Source of the DNA: Bolinopsis microptera
Taxonomy: Eukaryota > Ctenophora > Tentaculata > Lobata > Bolinopsidae
Length of the DNA: 64,000 bases
Direction: 5' to 3'
Assembly: GCF_026151205.1 (NCBI RefSeq)
Contig: NC_087072.1
Coordinates: forward strand, 16,941,669 to 17,005,668
How positions within the stretch are numbered: the first letter of the stretch is position 1; each line of letters opens with the position of its first letter. Shown here piece by piece: positions 9,600 through 22,600 of the stretch. The notes beneath the pieces are model-generated. The model did no database searches. It was given only the letters and a program-made list of their open reading frames with translations, and was not told where the DNA came from. Both the position numbers and the translations under genes were made by a program.

Positions 9600-9853
9600 C
9601 AACCATGAAGATCCAAGAGCGCAGGATGCGACTAGCAGGCCATATCCACCGGCACCCAGAACTAGTCGCAAACCGCTTGCTACTCTGGGAACCAACTCAT
9701 GGGGTGCGGAGTAGGGGGAGACCATCCATGACTTATGTTGATAGCTTACGAGCTGACACGGGTCTCAACGACACTGGAGAAATGGGCGGACTTATGGAGG
9801 ATAGAGTTTTATGGAGACAGCGCATCAATACTCGGACGCTGAAGCCGCCTTAA
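9600..9853 (+). pseudogene. LINE C-terminal tail, 3' piece of the copy begun at 1-216
   Basis: The frame encodes IQERRMRLAGHIHRH, LLLWEPTHG, RSRGRPSMTYVDSL and MEDRVLWRQR. This is the C-terminal tail that normally follows the YGNLP motif in RTE/craTA-type LINEs. It is on the same strand and in the right order to complete the fragment at 1-216, so about 9.4 kb of later insertions separate the two halves. The stop codon is at 9,851-9,853. The word GCAACC occurs at both junctions (inside GGCAACCTACC on the left and GTGCAACCATG on the right) and may be a short target duplication. Confidence 0.7.
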
Positions 9854-12030
9854 GTCAAGTCAGTAAGTCATTGTTATATGGAGAGAATCCTTCATAAAGC
9901 GTTTTTTAGTTGTATTGTTGATAAAATACGAAATAAAACCACCTAATGACTAAAGGGTCATTAAAGATATCCACAAATTTCTGTTGAGTCATTAGAAACT
10001 GAGTCTTGCTAGCGGTATAAGTATAATTACCATTTTATTTATGCTACCACTTACCAGTGTCACAATTCCCATAGTACATTTAATAAATTAAAATTTCCCA
10101 GAAGGATTGTTTTGAAATCAAATTATTCCATTTGCTACAAATGTTCTTCAGACATTAATATATTATCGTATTGTTCTGTTCCAAATTCGATGGTACACTC
10201 TTTGTAAACATATTACACAGTTTTTATTATTTTATTGATTTATATTTCTTTTTAACTTGTTGACTGAATTAAATTATGGTGGAGTGAATTTTAAGTAAAG
10301 TTTAACACCCTTCCTGTTCACTGTTATAACATCGATTATTTGGCATATCATTTTCTACCGTACAATTAACACATTTTTGTATTTTAGAGATAAAGAAAGG
10401 TCATTTAAACAATATATTCATTCAATTAAATCAAGTGATACAACTGGCAGAGCACAATACATATATATACCAATTTTTTCTCCCTACTCTTGCCAATGGC
10501 AAAAAGATCGTAGGGAATAAGTAATCTGGTTTTGGATTTATGAGGTAGCCCGATGGACCTACGGTGTCGACAAAAGTCTGCTCCTTCGCAATATAGACCA
10601 CTCCCCTATAATTAAGTGTATAGGAAGCGTATGTTATGCTGCGCGCGACTCTAGCCATGTGTTAATTAATTACAGTGAAATTTCTCCTTCGCTAAGTTAT
10701 TTTCCGCAATTTTCTGGATTTATTAAATGTTGATGCAGCGCTGCATTGGTGAAATAAGTCGTCAATTTTTACCATGCACAAATCCTACTCATTTATTAAA
10801 AAAACATTGCATAGTAAGTAATTATATGGTGCACTTTTTTCCAGTCACACTTTTCACTCAAAATAATTGATGGTACAAGTAAATTGATCGTGCGTGGTTC
10901 AAGAAAACAACAAATTTCCAAGAGAGGTTTAAACGCGGCGAAATTCTTGTTGAACTTGAAACAAACAAATATATAATACACTAAATTTTGAAAAATATAT
11001 TTTACTCCATCATGGGGGCAGGGATGAAGTTGTATGAGGATTCTGATAGAGGGGTCTCATGTTTGCATTGCAAATCTTATCCTCGTTCTTACACGCCTCA
11101 CCACATCACAATAATAATGTCCTGTCATTGCCCATGATTAAGTGTTGTGCCGTGCTATAATATTAAGGTTAAATTACCGTTACAATTCCTTTAAATCTGC
11201 TACACCTGTGTTTTAATGAAAGAATAAATTATTCAATATACACATAATATAGCAATGATCTTTGTCCAGCTATAAGGTTGGACAACCCCGAAAAATAAAA
11301 ACTAATACAATAAATTCCTATTTATGAAGCGGGACGATATTTATGGGGGTTGGGCTGCAGGGTTTCTATCCATGGAAAGTTTCAAGCCATCTAGTATAGC
11401 CACTGATAAAAGACAATTTTATTATTGATTACCAATTTATTACTGTTTGATGAATTATTTTTTCAGTGAGTTCTTTCTAAGCATGTGAGGCGTGAGCAAA
11501 TGTTACAATTGCTACATATTATAACCAACATTGCTTATATTCTGCCTTGTAAACAAAGAGCAAATCTTCTTAATGCCTTCTTCCTGTCCTAAAACTAAAA
11601 CTTCATCCTATTAAAGTAAAGGCCAGTTGTTACCACAAGCTATTATACCGTCCCTCTCAAAAACATGCCTCAGCCTCCATCAAAAACAATTTTAGTTTTC
11701 AGTCCTTCTAGTTTCCAAAAATCTACCGAGCTAGTGTTCTGGTGTGCACAAAAGCCCCTAAGCCCGTGCATTCCTTGCCCCGCTAGCTGCCAGTCCTTGA
11801 CAAACTTCCAATAGCAAAGATCAACTAGTCATTTACAAATTGAGCACTATACAATTTTAATTGTTTTAAATATTTGACTTTGTAAAATGAGCTAAAACAT
11901 TGATTTATTAGTTTCATTGATTTATTAGTTTCATTGAATTTATTTTGTGTATTGTTTCTCTATATTTACCTTTCGCTTTAAAGTGTCAAACATGAGTAAC
12001 AACAAACTATTTTATAGTTAGCCTTAAAAC
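9854..12030. other. Intergenic region with no recognisable gene
   Basis: This is AT-rich DNA between the nested insertions and DAD1. Small open frames at 10,431-10,658 and 10,796-10,981 (minus) have no domain or bias that would support a gene. The last ~150 bases before 12,031 should hold the DAD1 promoter and 5' UTR; I see no clear core promoter motif. Confidence 0.5.
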
Positions 12031-12387
12031 ATGGTCAGTGCAAGTGGAGCTCCATCTATGGTTGAGGTCATCTCCCGGTTGGTCAGCGAATACGCTTCCA
12101 AGACACCTCAAAAACTTAAACTTATTGACGCCTATCTTGGTTACATTCTGTTCACTGGAATATTCCAGTTCATCTACTGCTGTTTGGTGGGTACATTCCC
12201 CTTTAACTCCTTCCTATCAGGATTTATCAGCACTGTTGCCAGCTTTATCTTGGGTGTGTGCTTACGAATCCAGACCAATCCTGCTAATGTTGCTGTATTC
12301 AAAGACATTTCAGTTGAGAGAGCTTTTGCAGATTTCGTATTTGCTCACTGTGTGCTTCATTTAGTTGTTCTTAACTTTATTGGTTAA
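12031..12387 (+). CDS. DAD1: DAD1, oligosaccharyltransferase subunit
   Basis: DAD1 (defender against cell death 1, yeast Ost2) is a small membrane subunit of the ER oligosaccharyltransferase, which moves the preassembled glycan onto Asn of nascent proteins. The frame is a single exon of 118 residues, close to the usual ~113. It shows [19 protein letters not shown], then [31 protein letters not shown], and the family's C-terminal motif ERAFADF...[10 protein letters not shown]. There are three hydrophobic segments. The start follows a short non-coding leader. No intron is needed within the coding part. The 3.6-kb foldback element begins only ~90 bp past the stop, so it may impinge on the 3' UTR. 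Confidence 0.95.
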   Translation: MVSASGAPSMVEVISRLVSEYASKTPQKLKLIDAYLGYILFTGIFQFIYCCLVGTFPFNSFLSGFISTVASFILGVCLRIQTNPANVAVFKDISVERAFADFVFAHCVLHLVVLNFIG

Positions 12388-12477
12388 TTAGAGTGACATT
12401 TTTGACTTTTGATAGCTGACATTATATCCATTATAAAATGCCTTTTTCATGAGAACATAGTATCTAGGTTTAAATAT

Positions 12478-15400
12478 TACTCCAGTAGCAGGCAGGGGTT
12501 GAGTGTGCACTTCGCTGCATAGAGTTTTTTGCTACTGAATCGGGTTAAATAGGTCATTGGTAACTCAAATCACCGAGGGGCAAATTTTGTATCGCTAGTC
12601 CCAGTCCTACAGGGCAAAATTTCTAAATTGCCCTCAGTCGCAAATTTGGGATTTTTGTATCTCGGCTTCTAAAAGACTTAGAGACTTGAATATTGGCTTA
12701 AAATAACCGCAATAGCCTTATTTAAATATACAAGTTATGAAGCAATATAAGGTCTCAAGTGCCTAGTTTTAAAGATATTCACGAAAAACTGTTTTTGGCT
12801 CATCGCAGCCTGAATTACCAGATTATTTTTATATCTCGAGCTACAAAGGTCGTAGAAACTTCTCCGATAGTGAAAAATATTCGCAATGAGCACATTTATA
12901 TAAGCTTTATGAATCATTATATGCTCTAAAATGCTTATTTGTAGAGATATTAGCAATTTTGGCTACACCAATACAAATTTGGTAATTCGTTTTGTCTTTT
13001 TGTTGCAAATTTTCACGTTGCAATTTTCAAGATGCGGTTTGTGGCTATCGATAGGGCTTTATATGCTATTGTATGGTTTTGATACAATCCTTCAGCACGG
13101 TCTGACATAGGCAATAGGGGTCACAAACCCTGAAATGTCAGGAACTGGGCAGTGGCCGAGATAAATATTTGATAATAAATTGGACTCTTGACTCACATAC
13201 ATCTTTTCAACGGTTAGTTAGACATCTTAAACCAGTATTGAACGTTGAGTAAAACTTCTGATCCATTTGTAGCTCAGGTAATGTGCCCCAGAACCTCACG
13301 CCTGAGTGACAGTGGGCCTTATCGATCATGAGCCGCAAATCACAATGACCTTGGGCCTCAGAGACTAGGGTATTCGTACTCTTGGCTTAAATTGGCTCTT
13401 CGTTAATATCATCAATCAGGTTTATAACTTCTATATTATCTGCCTGTCCAGTGTCCACCTGTCTCTTTGAGATTCATTATTACTTCGAGAAGCTCCACTA
13501 TCATGCTGACACTATACAAGTCCAAGGTACGCAGTTTAATCGAATACTGCTGCCCATTATGGAATCCATCTAAAGTGTCAGATATACAAGAACTGGAAGG
13601 AGTTCAACGGACATTCACATCTCGAATAGCAGGAACCAAATACCTTGATTACTGGGGGAGATTAAAAAACTCTCACTCATGTCTCTACAACGTCGAAGGG
13701 AACGCTATATACTGCTACACATGTGGAAGATCCTCCATGGGTCCATCAGCAACGATCTGAAGATTAACTTCACCTCAAGACCTCGAACTGGCATTAAAGC
13801 AGTTGTACCCTCCCTACGAAAGGGTGATGCTGCTTACCACCAGAGTCTCTATGACAAATTGTTCGCTGTTATTGGCCCACGTCTCTGGAATTGTCTTCCT
13901 GATTACATCAACAGGATGGAAGAATTTGAATCCTTCAAAATACAACTCACATCCTTGCTCCGGCAGATCCCTGACCAGCCTCCGGTCAAGGGATACACAT
14001 CCCTCAATACCAACTCCATCCTGGAATGGGGAAAGGATCCTGTAACATCGGAGCTATGGGGCGGTCAAGATAGTTGATGACCCTGTTGCAGTGCGCTAAA
14101 CCCAACAAAAGTAACAAAAGTAATAATAGTAAGTTCAGTCATTTCGCTTCTGTTCAACTGTAGGTGTAATGAGGGACTTCAGTCCAGCAATATCTCTAAA
14201 TTTAGCAATATCTGGTTTCGCTACTTTTAAGGTAATTGTGTTCAGCAAGCAAGTTTGTAAGTTTTCAGTCCTACTGCCCCAAAATATTGGCCCCCAGAGC
14301 ACTGGTAATGCTGGAGTACTGGTAATGCACATGGTAATGCTGATTTTTTGCTAAACATAGCTCTTTTTTAAGTTCCTTTTTCAGCAGTCTTCCCTATCAT
14401 ACTGGCATAAAAACAGATTCACCTCCTTTATCTCTAAATATAATCTTGAACCTGGGCTCTACAGGTTATCGAATGTCCATCTCAGCATTTACAACATACA
14501 TCGAGTCATAAATTAGAATTATGTGGGGCACAGAGTCACTGAGGGACAGGTATCGTTGGGCCCGAAGTTCTGGGACCCAAAGTTGCAGGTGCCAGAGGTC
14601 CTGTGGCTGACAATAATTGGGGCACGAGGTTGGTGGACATTCGATAACTTGTAGAGCCCAGGTTCAAGATTATATTTAGAGATAAAGGAGGTGAATCTGT
14701 TTTTATGCCAGTATGATAGGGAAGACTGCTGAAAAAGGAACTTAAAAAAGAGCTATGTTTAGCAAAAAATCAGCATTACCATGTGCAATGTGCATTATCA
14801 GTACTCCAGCATTACCAGTGTTCTGGGGGCCAATATTTTGGGGCAGTAGGACTGAAAACTTACAAACTTGCTTAATGCTTGCTGAACACAATTACCTTAA
14901 AAGTAGCTAAACCAGATATTGCTAAATCTAGAGACACTGCTGGACTGAAGTCCCTTATTACGCCTACAGTTGAACAGAAGCGAAATGACTGAACTTGAAG
15001 TAATAATGAATCTCAAAGAGACAGGTGGATACTGGACAGGCAGATGATATCTATATCATCTGATATAGATATAGATATAGATATATCTATATCTAACTTC
15101 TATAGAAATTATAAACCTGATTGATGATACTAACAAAGAGCCAATTTAAGCCAAGAGTACGAATACCATTGTCTCTGAGGCCCAAAGTCATTGTGATTTG
15201 CAGCTCATGATCGATAAGGCCCACTGTCACTCAGGCGTGAGGTTCTGGGACACATTACCTGAGCTACAAATGGATCAAAAGTTTTATTCAACGTTCAATA
15301 CTGGTTTAAGATGTCTAACTAACCGTTGAAAAGATGTATGTGAGTCAAGAGTCCAAGTAATTATCAAATATTTATCTCGGCCACTGCCCAGTTCCTGACA

Positions 15401-16061
15401 TTTCAGGCTTTGTGACCCCTATTGCCTATATCAGGTGCTGAAGATTGTATCAAAACCATACAATAGCATATAAAGCCCTATCGATAGCCACAAACCGCAT
15501 CTTGAAAATTGCAACGTGAAAATTTGCATCAAAAAGACAAAACGAATTACCAAATTTGTATTGGTAGCCAAAATTACCGATTTTTGCTAATATCTCTACA
15601 AATAAGTATTTTAGAGCATATAATGATTCATAAAGCTTATATAAATGTGCTCATTGCGAATATTTTTCAATGTCAGAGAAGTTTCTACGACCTTTGTAGC
15701 TCGAGATATAAAAATAATCCGGTAATTCAGGCTGTGATGAGCCAAAAAACAGTTTTTCGTGAATATCTTTAAAACTAGGCACTTGAGACCTTATATTGCT
15801 TCATAACTTGTATATAAATAAGGCTATTGCGGTTATTTTTAGCCAATATTCAAGTCTCTAAGTCTTTTAGAAGCCGAGATACAAAAATCCCAAATTTGCG
15901 ACTGAGGGCAATTTAGAAATTTTGCCCTGTAGGACTGGGACTAGCGATACAAAATTTGCCCCTCGGTGATTTGAGTTACCAATGACCTATTTAACCCGAT
16001 TCAGTAGCAAAAAACTCTATGCAGCGAAGTGCACACTCAACCCCTGCCTGCTACTGGAGTA
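12478..16061. mobile_element. Foldback element with ~1.4-kb inverted arms
   Basis: The left end TACTCCAGTAGCAGGCAGGG is matched in reverse complement at the right end (16,042-16,061). The match continues inward on both sides to about 14,484 and 14,634, leaving a ~150-bp centre. The right arm is ~1,430 bp. The left arm is the same plus a LINE piece (13,487-14,130) that the right arm lacks. The right arm also has a small ATATCT repeat expansion (~15,050-15,095). TAT may be duplicated at the ends, but this is not certain. No transposase frame is visible; open frames in the arms are mirror copies of each other. It is probably a non-autonomous DNA element. Confidence 0.85.
13487..14130 (+). pseudogene. 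CR1-like LINE C-terminal fragment inserted in the left foldback arm
   Basis: The frames encode VRSLIEYCCPLWNPSK, IQELEGVQRTFTSRIAG, then in the next frame LQRRRERYILLHMWKILHG and GPRLWNCLPDYINRMEEFESFK. This is the C-terminal end of a CR1/Rex-like LINE reverse transcriptase. One frameshift lies near 13,665-13,680. It ends in a tail with AAAAGTAA repeats. Its junctions (TTACTTC before, AAGTTCAG after) are directly continuous in the right arm at about 14,988-15,003, so it landed after the foldback formed. Confidence 0.8.
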
Positions 16062-16585
16062 TATATGTTTCAACAAAGTACTGGTCCTTTACTGGTCCCA
16101 TACTTTTATATTTTTCAACATTGAAACCTATATTTTGATGACAAGCAATAATACATAATCTAAAAGATCAAGCTAGAGACATTTTATTCTTTGAATTGTT
16201 CTTCTTAAATGCTTAGTTCAGCGTGTTTTATTTTCAGTTTAAATAATTTATGAAATCAGTATGATGATGCAAACGTTTATGCTTGTTATGATTATGTGAG
16301 AATGAATGAATGTGGGGATTATATATTAGTCAATTTGTTTGTAATTATTACAATAGATATAATATTATTGAAGTTTTCTCAGAATGGGGTTATTTCTTAA
16401 CATGATTATATCATTTCAACTAAGTGCAGTGTTGTTACTTTAAATGCGTAATATTTACCTGACATATTACATCATCTTCAGAAAGTGTAATTTTACATTA
16501 AAATTCTGTCCGTTATCCTTGGTATTAAACAATGTTCAAATACTTTTGGTTTACCGTACAGTGATATTTAACAACGTTTGACAGG
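16062..16585. other. Upstream region of the eIF2B-alpha gene
   Basis: This AT-rich interval between the foldback element and the eIF2B-alpha start has no coding signal. It ends in GTTTGACAGG directly before ATG, so a splice acceptor may sit one base before the start codon (either a 5' UTR intron or a trans-splice site). Confidence 0.4.
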
Positions 16586-19236
16586 ATGGAAGTGTTTGTC
16601 AAAGAGTTTGAACAAGAAGTGCAAAGAAATGATGAAATTCCCGAAGCTATCATCGCCATCCAATCACTGATACGATACATCGAACAAAGTAATGTAGGAA
16701 CACTTCAACAACTCATAGAGGAGCTTCAGGTTTGCTAGATTTTTAAAATGCTCTCCTTCTTTTCATCCCATTTTATTTCGATTTTGATTGCTGCATTTTT
16801 CTTATGATTGATTGTAAACCGAGACGGTGCCCGGGTGGTTCTCATGACCAATTTTAATCTTAACAAATATATAATAAAAATAGTAATAATCCCTCACAAG
16901 GGCACTGCACTCTTAATAGGAAAATGCCACACTGTGTAGATCATCACTTTACGACGGAATTTAAACCGCATCAGACAAATATTTGCGAAAACTTAAAGTT
17001 TTGTATGCTCCAACGGCCAGAAAGAATAACTCGACAAATAAAATTGTTTATCACAATGGGACGAGTCCCCATCCTCTTACAAACATTATCGACCCTAATA
17101 TATTAGCAAGACATGTATTGAAAAAATACACTCATCTCACAAAAAAATTGTCCCTTTTTTGATGTAGTGGTGCTTGTTTGGCTCAGCGTTCTTCTTCATT
17201 AGCAAGTTTTGAACAAGAAGTTTATGCATAACTCGATCCTCTGATGAGCGGTCTGGCCTAATGAATTAATGAAGACTGAGCTAAACTTCGCTGGCTGTCG
17301 CAGCTTTCAAGCTTGACTGAGTATCTGATAGGCTGTACTGGAACTGGACAGAGTAACCTTGACTAGCCGAGTAGTCTTCTCCTTCAACTTGTCAACTCTA
17401 CTGAGCTCCCTTGCTGGTTTCAGTTCAATCTCCTCAAATATGTCTCCGACAGTTCTGTTCAAGTCTTTACTGGAATCTTCAGGCAAACCGAGAATCATGA
17501 TATATATCCCCATCTCTCCATGTAGAGAATGTTTATTTTTAGTAGCAAAGTTTTAGGTAAAATCTGACTTATTGAATTGTTTTTCCCCATTTCACAGAGG
17601 AAATGTGTAAAGAAGCATATGCTGTAACCTTCATTTGAGTAAATCCTGCCACTTACAGTTCGTCCACTTTTTACTTCCTTTGGTTCTCCATGGTTTAACT
17701 TTTCAACTAGATTATATATCTGAAACTTCCTAGATCTAGTTTTTCCAATTTGGAGAAGTCTGTCACTGTAATACCGATAGTTCAGCCATTTTAAAAGATT
17801 TTTGGCTGATTTTTTTACTGAACATTACTTACAATCCGTACAAGAAGCCATTGAAAGGATTATATAATTGAACGATAAATGACGAAGTTACAGACCAAAC
17901 AAGGTCGAAAAAATAAAAATTGAAATTTTTCCCACTTCTAAAGTTGTACATTTCACCAATCACCCGGGTCAGCAGATATCGCTTCAAAAATTCTTGTGAG
18001 TGTAGCTGATGATCATATCAAACTTTTTGGAGTAGAACTTCTCTCAGATTTGAGTTTTAAGCTATGTAATGTGGCCTCAAACGACTTAGTAAAATTCATC
18101 GTAAAAAAGGGCAAAAAAGGCAGATTTAAGGCTTAAAATGCCTATAACTCAGAAAGTATCAGTTTTTTTGAAATAATTTCTACAGAATCGTAATCAGCTT
18201 GATAAGACGAATCTTTTAGGGAATATTTTTAGAAAATTTTGAAGGTGTGCAATCTTATTCTTTTTGTCTATTTAACCATAATATAAAATAAAATCGATGT
18301 TCGGAGCAAAAACGTTTTTGGTGTATCTCCCCTTAATACTTCCCCAATTAGTACCTGTTCTCTTTTTTGAATAATTTCCATTATACTGTGTAACTCTGAG
18401 ATGTGTAACTCTGAGATGTGTAATTCTGAGATTCACAATACTAACTCTGTCCCCTGCAGGAGTTGAGTAGTCTACTAAAGTCAGCAGCTGGTACCTCAAC
18501 AACCTCCGTCGTGTCCGGATGTGACCTGTTCGTTCGTTTCATCACTTTAATGAGGAACCGCAACATGGGACCTGTTGACAGTGACATATGGGAGTCCAAG
18601 AGCTTTGATCCTGTTAGACATTTCCTTTTAGACCGTGGCAACCAGTTCATGAAGAGACTGATGATGTCGCGGAAGAAGATCGCCCAGCTCGCATACCCGT
18701 TTATTACAGATGGAGTCACGGTGTTGGCTGTTAGTTTATCTCGGGTGGTTTTGGAGATTCTCTGTAAAGCTCATGATAAAATGAAGAAGTTCAATGTGCT
18801 GGTTACTATCTCTGAGCCTGATAAGGAGGGTGCTATGATGGTGAAAGCGTTGAGAGACAAAGGAATCCAAGCCACACAGATATTAGACTGTTCCATTGGG
18901 TTTGTTATGGAGAGGGTTGATTTTATTCTGGTGGGCGCAGTGGGGGTAGTGGAGAATGGTGGGTTGATCAATAAGATAGGAACTTATCCTGTTGCAGTTA
19001 TGGCCAAATCACTCAACAAACCTTTTTATGTTGCAGTTGAAAGTTTCAAGTTCTACAGAAACTATCCGCTATGTCAATTAGACTTACCCAACGATTCAAA
19101 ATATTTGAAAATTGAAGAGAAGGGCCATCCGACAGTTGATTTTACTCCTCCCAATTTGATTAATAAACTTTTTACAGATTTAGGTGTGTTGACTCCTTCA
19201 GCAGTTAGTGATGAGCTTATAAAACTGTATATTTGA
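16586..19236 (+). CDS. EIF2B1: eIF2B subunit alpha (two coding exons)
   Basis: eIF2B is the guanine exchange factor that recycles eIF2. The alpha subunit belongs to its regulatory core, which senses phosphorylated eIF2 in the integrated stress response. Exon 1 is 16,586-16,729 (48 codons, MEVFVKEFEQEV..., ending CAG|GT) and exon 2 is 18,460-19,236 (AG|GAG). They join in frame to 306 residues, matching the usual ~305. Exon 2 shows the family hallmarks: HRGNQ-like LLDRGNQFMKR, HTFIKDG-like YPFITDGVTVL, EPDKEGAMM, VGAVGVVENGGLINKIGT, NKPFYVAVESFKF and the C-terminal LFTDLGVLTPSAVSDELIKL. The intron holds a LINE ORF1 remnant. The SETD2 start lies 420 bp downstream on the same strand. Confidence 0.95.
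17195..17516 (-). pseudogene. LINE ORF1-like remnant in the eIF2B-alpha intron
   Basis: The minus-strand frame reads IMILGLPEDSSKDLNRTV, ELSRVDKLKEKTTRLVKVTL and STAYQILSQA, then a stop, then KFSSVFIN in the same neighbourhood. This is the RRM-like RNA-binding part of ORF1 proteins of CR1/L1-type LINEs (GLPE..., RLG..., PLKV..., FSNVFIS). It is broken by a stop and surrounded by non-matching sequence, so it is an old fragment. Confidence 0.55.
18387..18432 (+). repeat. Three 15-bp tandem repeats just upstream of eIF2B-alpha exon 2
   Basis: The unit TGTGTAACTCTGAGA occurs three times (the third with AATTCT) and ends 28 bp before the exon 2 start at 18,460. It lies in the branch-point/polypyrimidine zone of the intron. 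No function is shown. Confidence 0.75.
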
Positions 19237-19656
19237 GATTTATATGTGTTATGTGGTTTAAGAAATGTTTGGGAATTATGTGGTACAGTCTTACTAGTTA
19301 CTAAGCTTGCTTCAAAATCGTTTATATTCTTTAAATGTTCTATGTCTTATACACGAAATTAGATTTTTTGCAGTGCTACTGTGCAGTTTGGAAGTGATTA
19401 CGGTTTCTCAAGTATTAAGATTTGATTCTGGTCAGGGTTCACATTTCACAAGTGGTGATGATGAAATACTCATATTGATGTTTTTTTTTTCATTTTAAAT
19501 TGTAAATTATTTGAATTTCATCAAGCTGTTTTCTTGAATAGATTTACCATATCTAACCAAAACTATCCATCATGGAAAATGTTAAATGATTCATTTGGTC
19601 CGTCTGTTAATTAACTAATTAATGATCCAATTATCTAGGTACATGAGTAGTGGCAG

Positions 19657-22600
19657 ATGGAAGGTATGGACGCCTATTCGCCCTCATCGGATAACGACGA
19701 AAACATTGGTGAGCATTATTCCAATAAATTTCCAATAAAGTATCATGATAAGTAATAAAATATCTGTTTTTTAATTTTTTACACATGCATGCTTTTATTT
19801 TAAATGATTTCGAGAATTTTTACTTGAAAATGTCAATCGTCGGTTTCACTTCAAAACCACGTTAACTTTTGCACTTCATATTTAAACAGAATTTCTTTCA
19901 AGGTTTTAGTAATTAGCAGGATATGTTACATGGAAATGAAGATTTTTAAGTTATGTAATAAGTTATATATTAACTTATATATTAGTAAATTAGAGTATTG
20001 ATTGTTTTACAAATTGTGTTAATGTTCTGTAATGTATTCAAGTTTGTGTTTTTCTCTCGTCATACTTTCTCTACGATAAAAATTTTATTAACTTGAAATG
20101 CAGTGGAATTCCTAAAATACCGGTAAAATTTAATGCATTCCATTTTCGTACCACGACTGTCGAAAATTACTGGCAAAATTACTAGCAATACTGAATACAT
20201 GGACTCTCAATTAGACTCTCAATTGTGCTAATCTGGCCGTCGAAAGATTTTGGAAATTTTTGGCTTACAGCGCAGCTGTTAGACCGAATCAGAATTCTGA
20301 CTTTGGCCGGAAACAATTTGTAGCCGTTTTTTACTCTAAGACGTGAGAAAACTATTTCAATTTGGCGTGTTCGATCACTGCATTGCATTGTGCGTTCCGT
20401 TTTTCCTCTTGATAGCCATCAGAAATTACTTGCAATGTTTGGCTTACTTTGCATTATATTGCGTAACCATTTAGGGCGCCAAACTGACCGCAATTATGTT
20501 GAGTCACCGCATTGTGCAACCATTTCCACCCTCTTTAATCACTATCAAAGTTTTAAACTAGAAATTGTCCTATAAAATTGTTGGCTCCGATTTTTAAGCT
20601 GAGTACATGTTCCTCAGCGATAAAAATAAAACTATTAAAAATTTAACATTCGAAAATCATCGACACTAAAATTACATAATTTGATAAGGGTCACGTCCTA
20701 TAACCTCAAGTCTGTCATTCCTCAAAAAAGCTAACTCTCTCTCTCTCTCTCTGTTCTGGTCAACGGTTTCTGGCCTCTTACTAAAAGATGGAGGCCTTCT
20801 CACCGTGCCCACAGAATGCAACTCCTGCTAGCTGCACGCCAGGACTCCCAAAGTATATACGAAATCATAAAATAATAAATATCAATGCAACAGACCCCTG
20901 GAGTCTTGAAGCTGTCACTACCTGTCTCAGAGCAAACCCACTTCCGTTGTAGTACTTCTGCGGGCAGACAAGGGACTTCCGAGCAAGGTCAAAGCCTGGG
21001 AGATATGTCTCTATGCAGAGATGGGCCTAGGTTGAGTTCCTAGTATGGGATTTAGCGAAAGTTCCTGGCGAAGAATCCTAGGAGGTTACCCAAAAGGGTT
21101 TTCCCTATCCAGTCTTGTCGACTGTTCCACAAATTTGAAGATATGATTGTAGTTTACTGTTTTTAAGGTAGAGTTTACCAATTATCCTCATTCTGAACGT
21201 CATGATCTGGATGCACTTGCAGAGGAGGTGCTGGGATGTTTCTGCTTCCCCTGAAAAGTGTTCACAATCTTGCGTCTCGAAGTTGACGTTGTTTGCAACG
21301 TTCTGAAAATAAACTAGTGGGCTGTGACCTATCCTGAAAGCGACCATGTAAGCCATCTGATGTGAGTTCCAGAAAAATTAAAGTTCCTGTATTTATATTT
21401 GTGGAGGAACATCTCAAGTGGAATGTTCCTTTGTCACTGAGTGTGGCCTAATTGGGAGGAAGGGTTCTGGTCCTATGGGGATGTTGTTGGATTGATCGTC
21501 CCTTGCGAATTCGTCCGCTAGTTCTTTACCGTATACTCCTTCATGTCCTGGAGTTCTACTCGATGAGAATACATAGTGAGTTGAGTTGGTCTGAGATGTT
21601 CAGAACAAACCTGGAGTTAAAACTGGTGCTGTTAAGCGCTTTAAATGCAGCCTGGGAATCTGAGATCCTAAGTTATCATTAGTCCAGATACTTGCCATGT
21701 ATAACGCAAATAGCGGGTACAATTTCCTCAATGAACCTGAAGAAGGAATATCTGTCCTGAAATGATACCATGTATCGTCGAGCTAAAAAATGAATCAAAA
21801 GTTCGAGTAAATCGTTAAACGTTGTATGTCCTATTTGCATCCCCTAAGCATTGCAATGATGTTTATTCCTGGTCCGGTTAGCTTTGCGTCACAGAACTAA
21901 AGAAGTCCACTATGCTTTAGTGAGCTATGCTGTCCACCAGGGTACTGTAGATCTAAGGGTTCCCCGTGTAATGGGGCAGGCTGTGAAAAAGCATCTCTGC
22001 AGGATGTCCGAGATGAACTGTTTTCGAGTGTTGAGAACTTCCGCTGTAGAACTGAATAGAAGCAGTTGCAGTAGGGGTGTCAGTCAAACTCTGCTGCTAC
22101 TAGATGATTGTAGAGCGTCCAGTCACACTTCAATAAAGAGTGTGGCAAAGCTAACCCGGTCCCCTGAAAAGTGGTTACTGGAGGAAGAAGTGCCAGGAAT
22201 TCTCGCTATCAGTGTGTCCTCGTAGTCAGAGTTGACATCCCTAACACTGTCTTATCACGAGCCTGTGTCTAGCGTGTGTCAGCCCTAACGCATTAGCTGT
22301 CTTAACTGAAAAGACCTGAAAAGTGGTTACTGGAGGGAGAAGTGCCAAGACTACTCATTATCAGTGTGTCCTTGTAGTCAGGATGAGCGAATTGGGATCC
22401 CTAGCTCTGTGGTGGGTGACTTCGATGGGACCTGAAAGCTGAAAGAGAATTTCCTGGTGATTTAATAGCTCTTAGAGCTATGTATCTGTGTCTAACGTAT
22501 CGTCGTTTGTGTGTGTACTATCTTGTAACCTGATATCTGAAAGAGAAATTTCCTGGTGCTTGGTAGCTGTTAGTGTTGACTTCCTGGTTCCTATGGGAAC

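Noticed and set aside
14135-15772. Short frames in the foldback between DAD1 and eIF2B-alpha (e.g. 14,169-14,354; 15,509-15,772)
   Set aside because: They mirror each other between arms and show no coding character.
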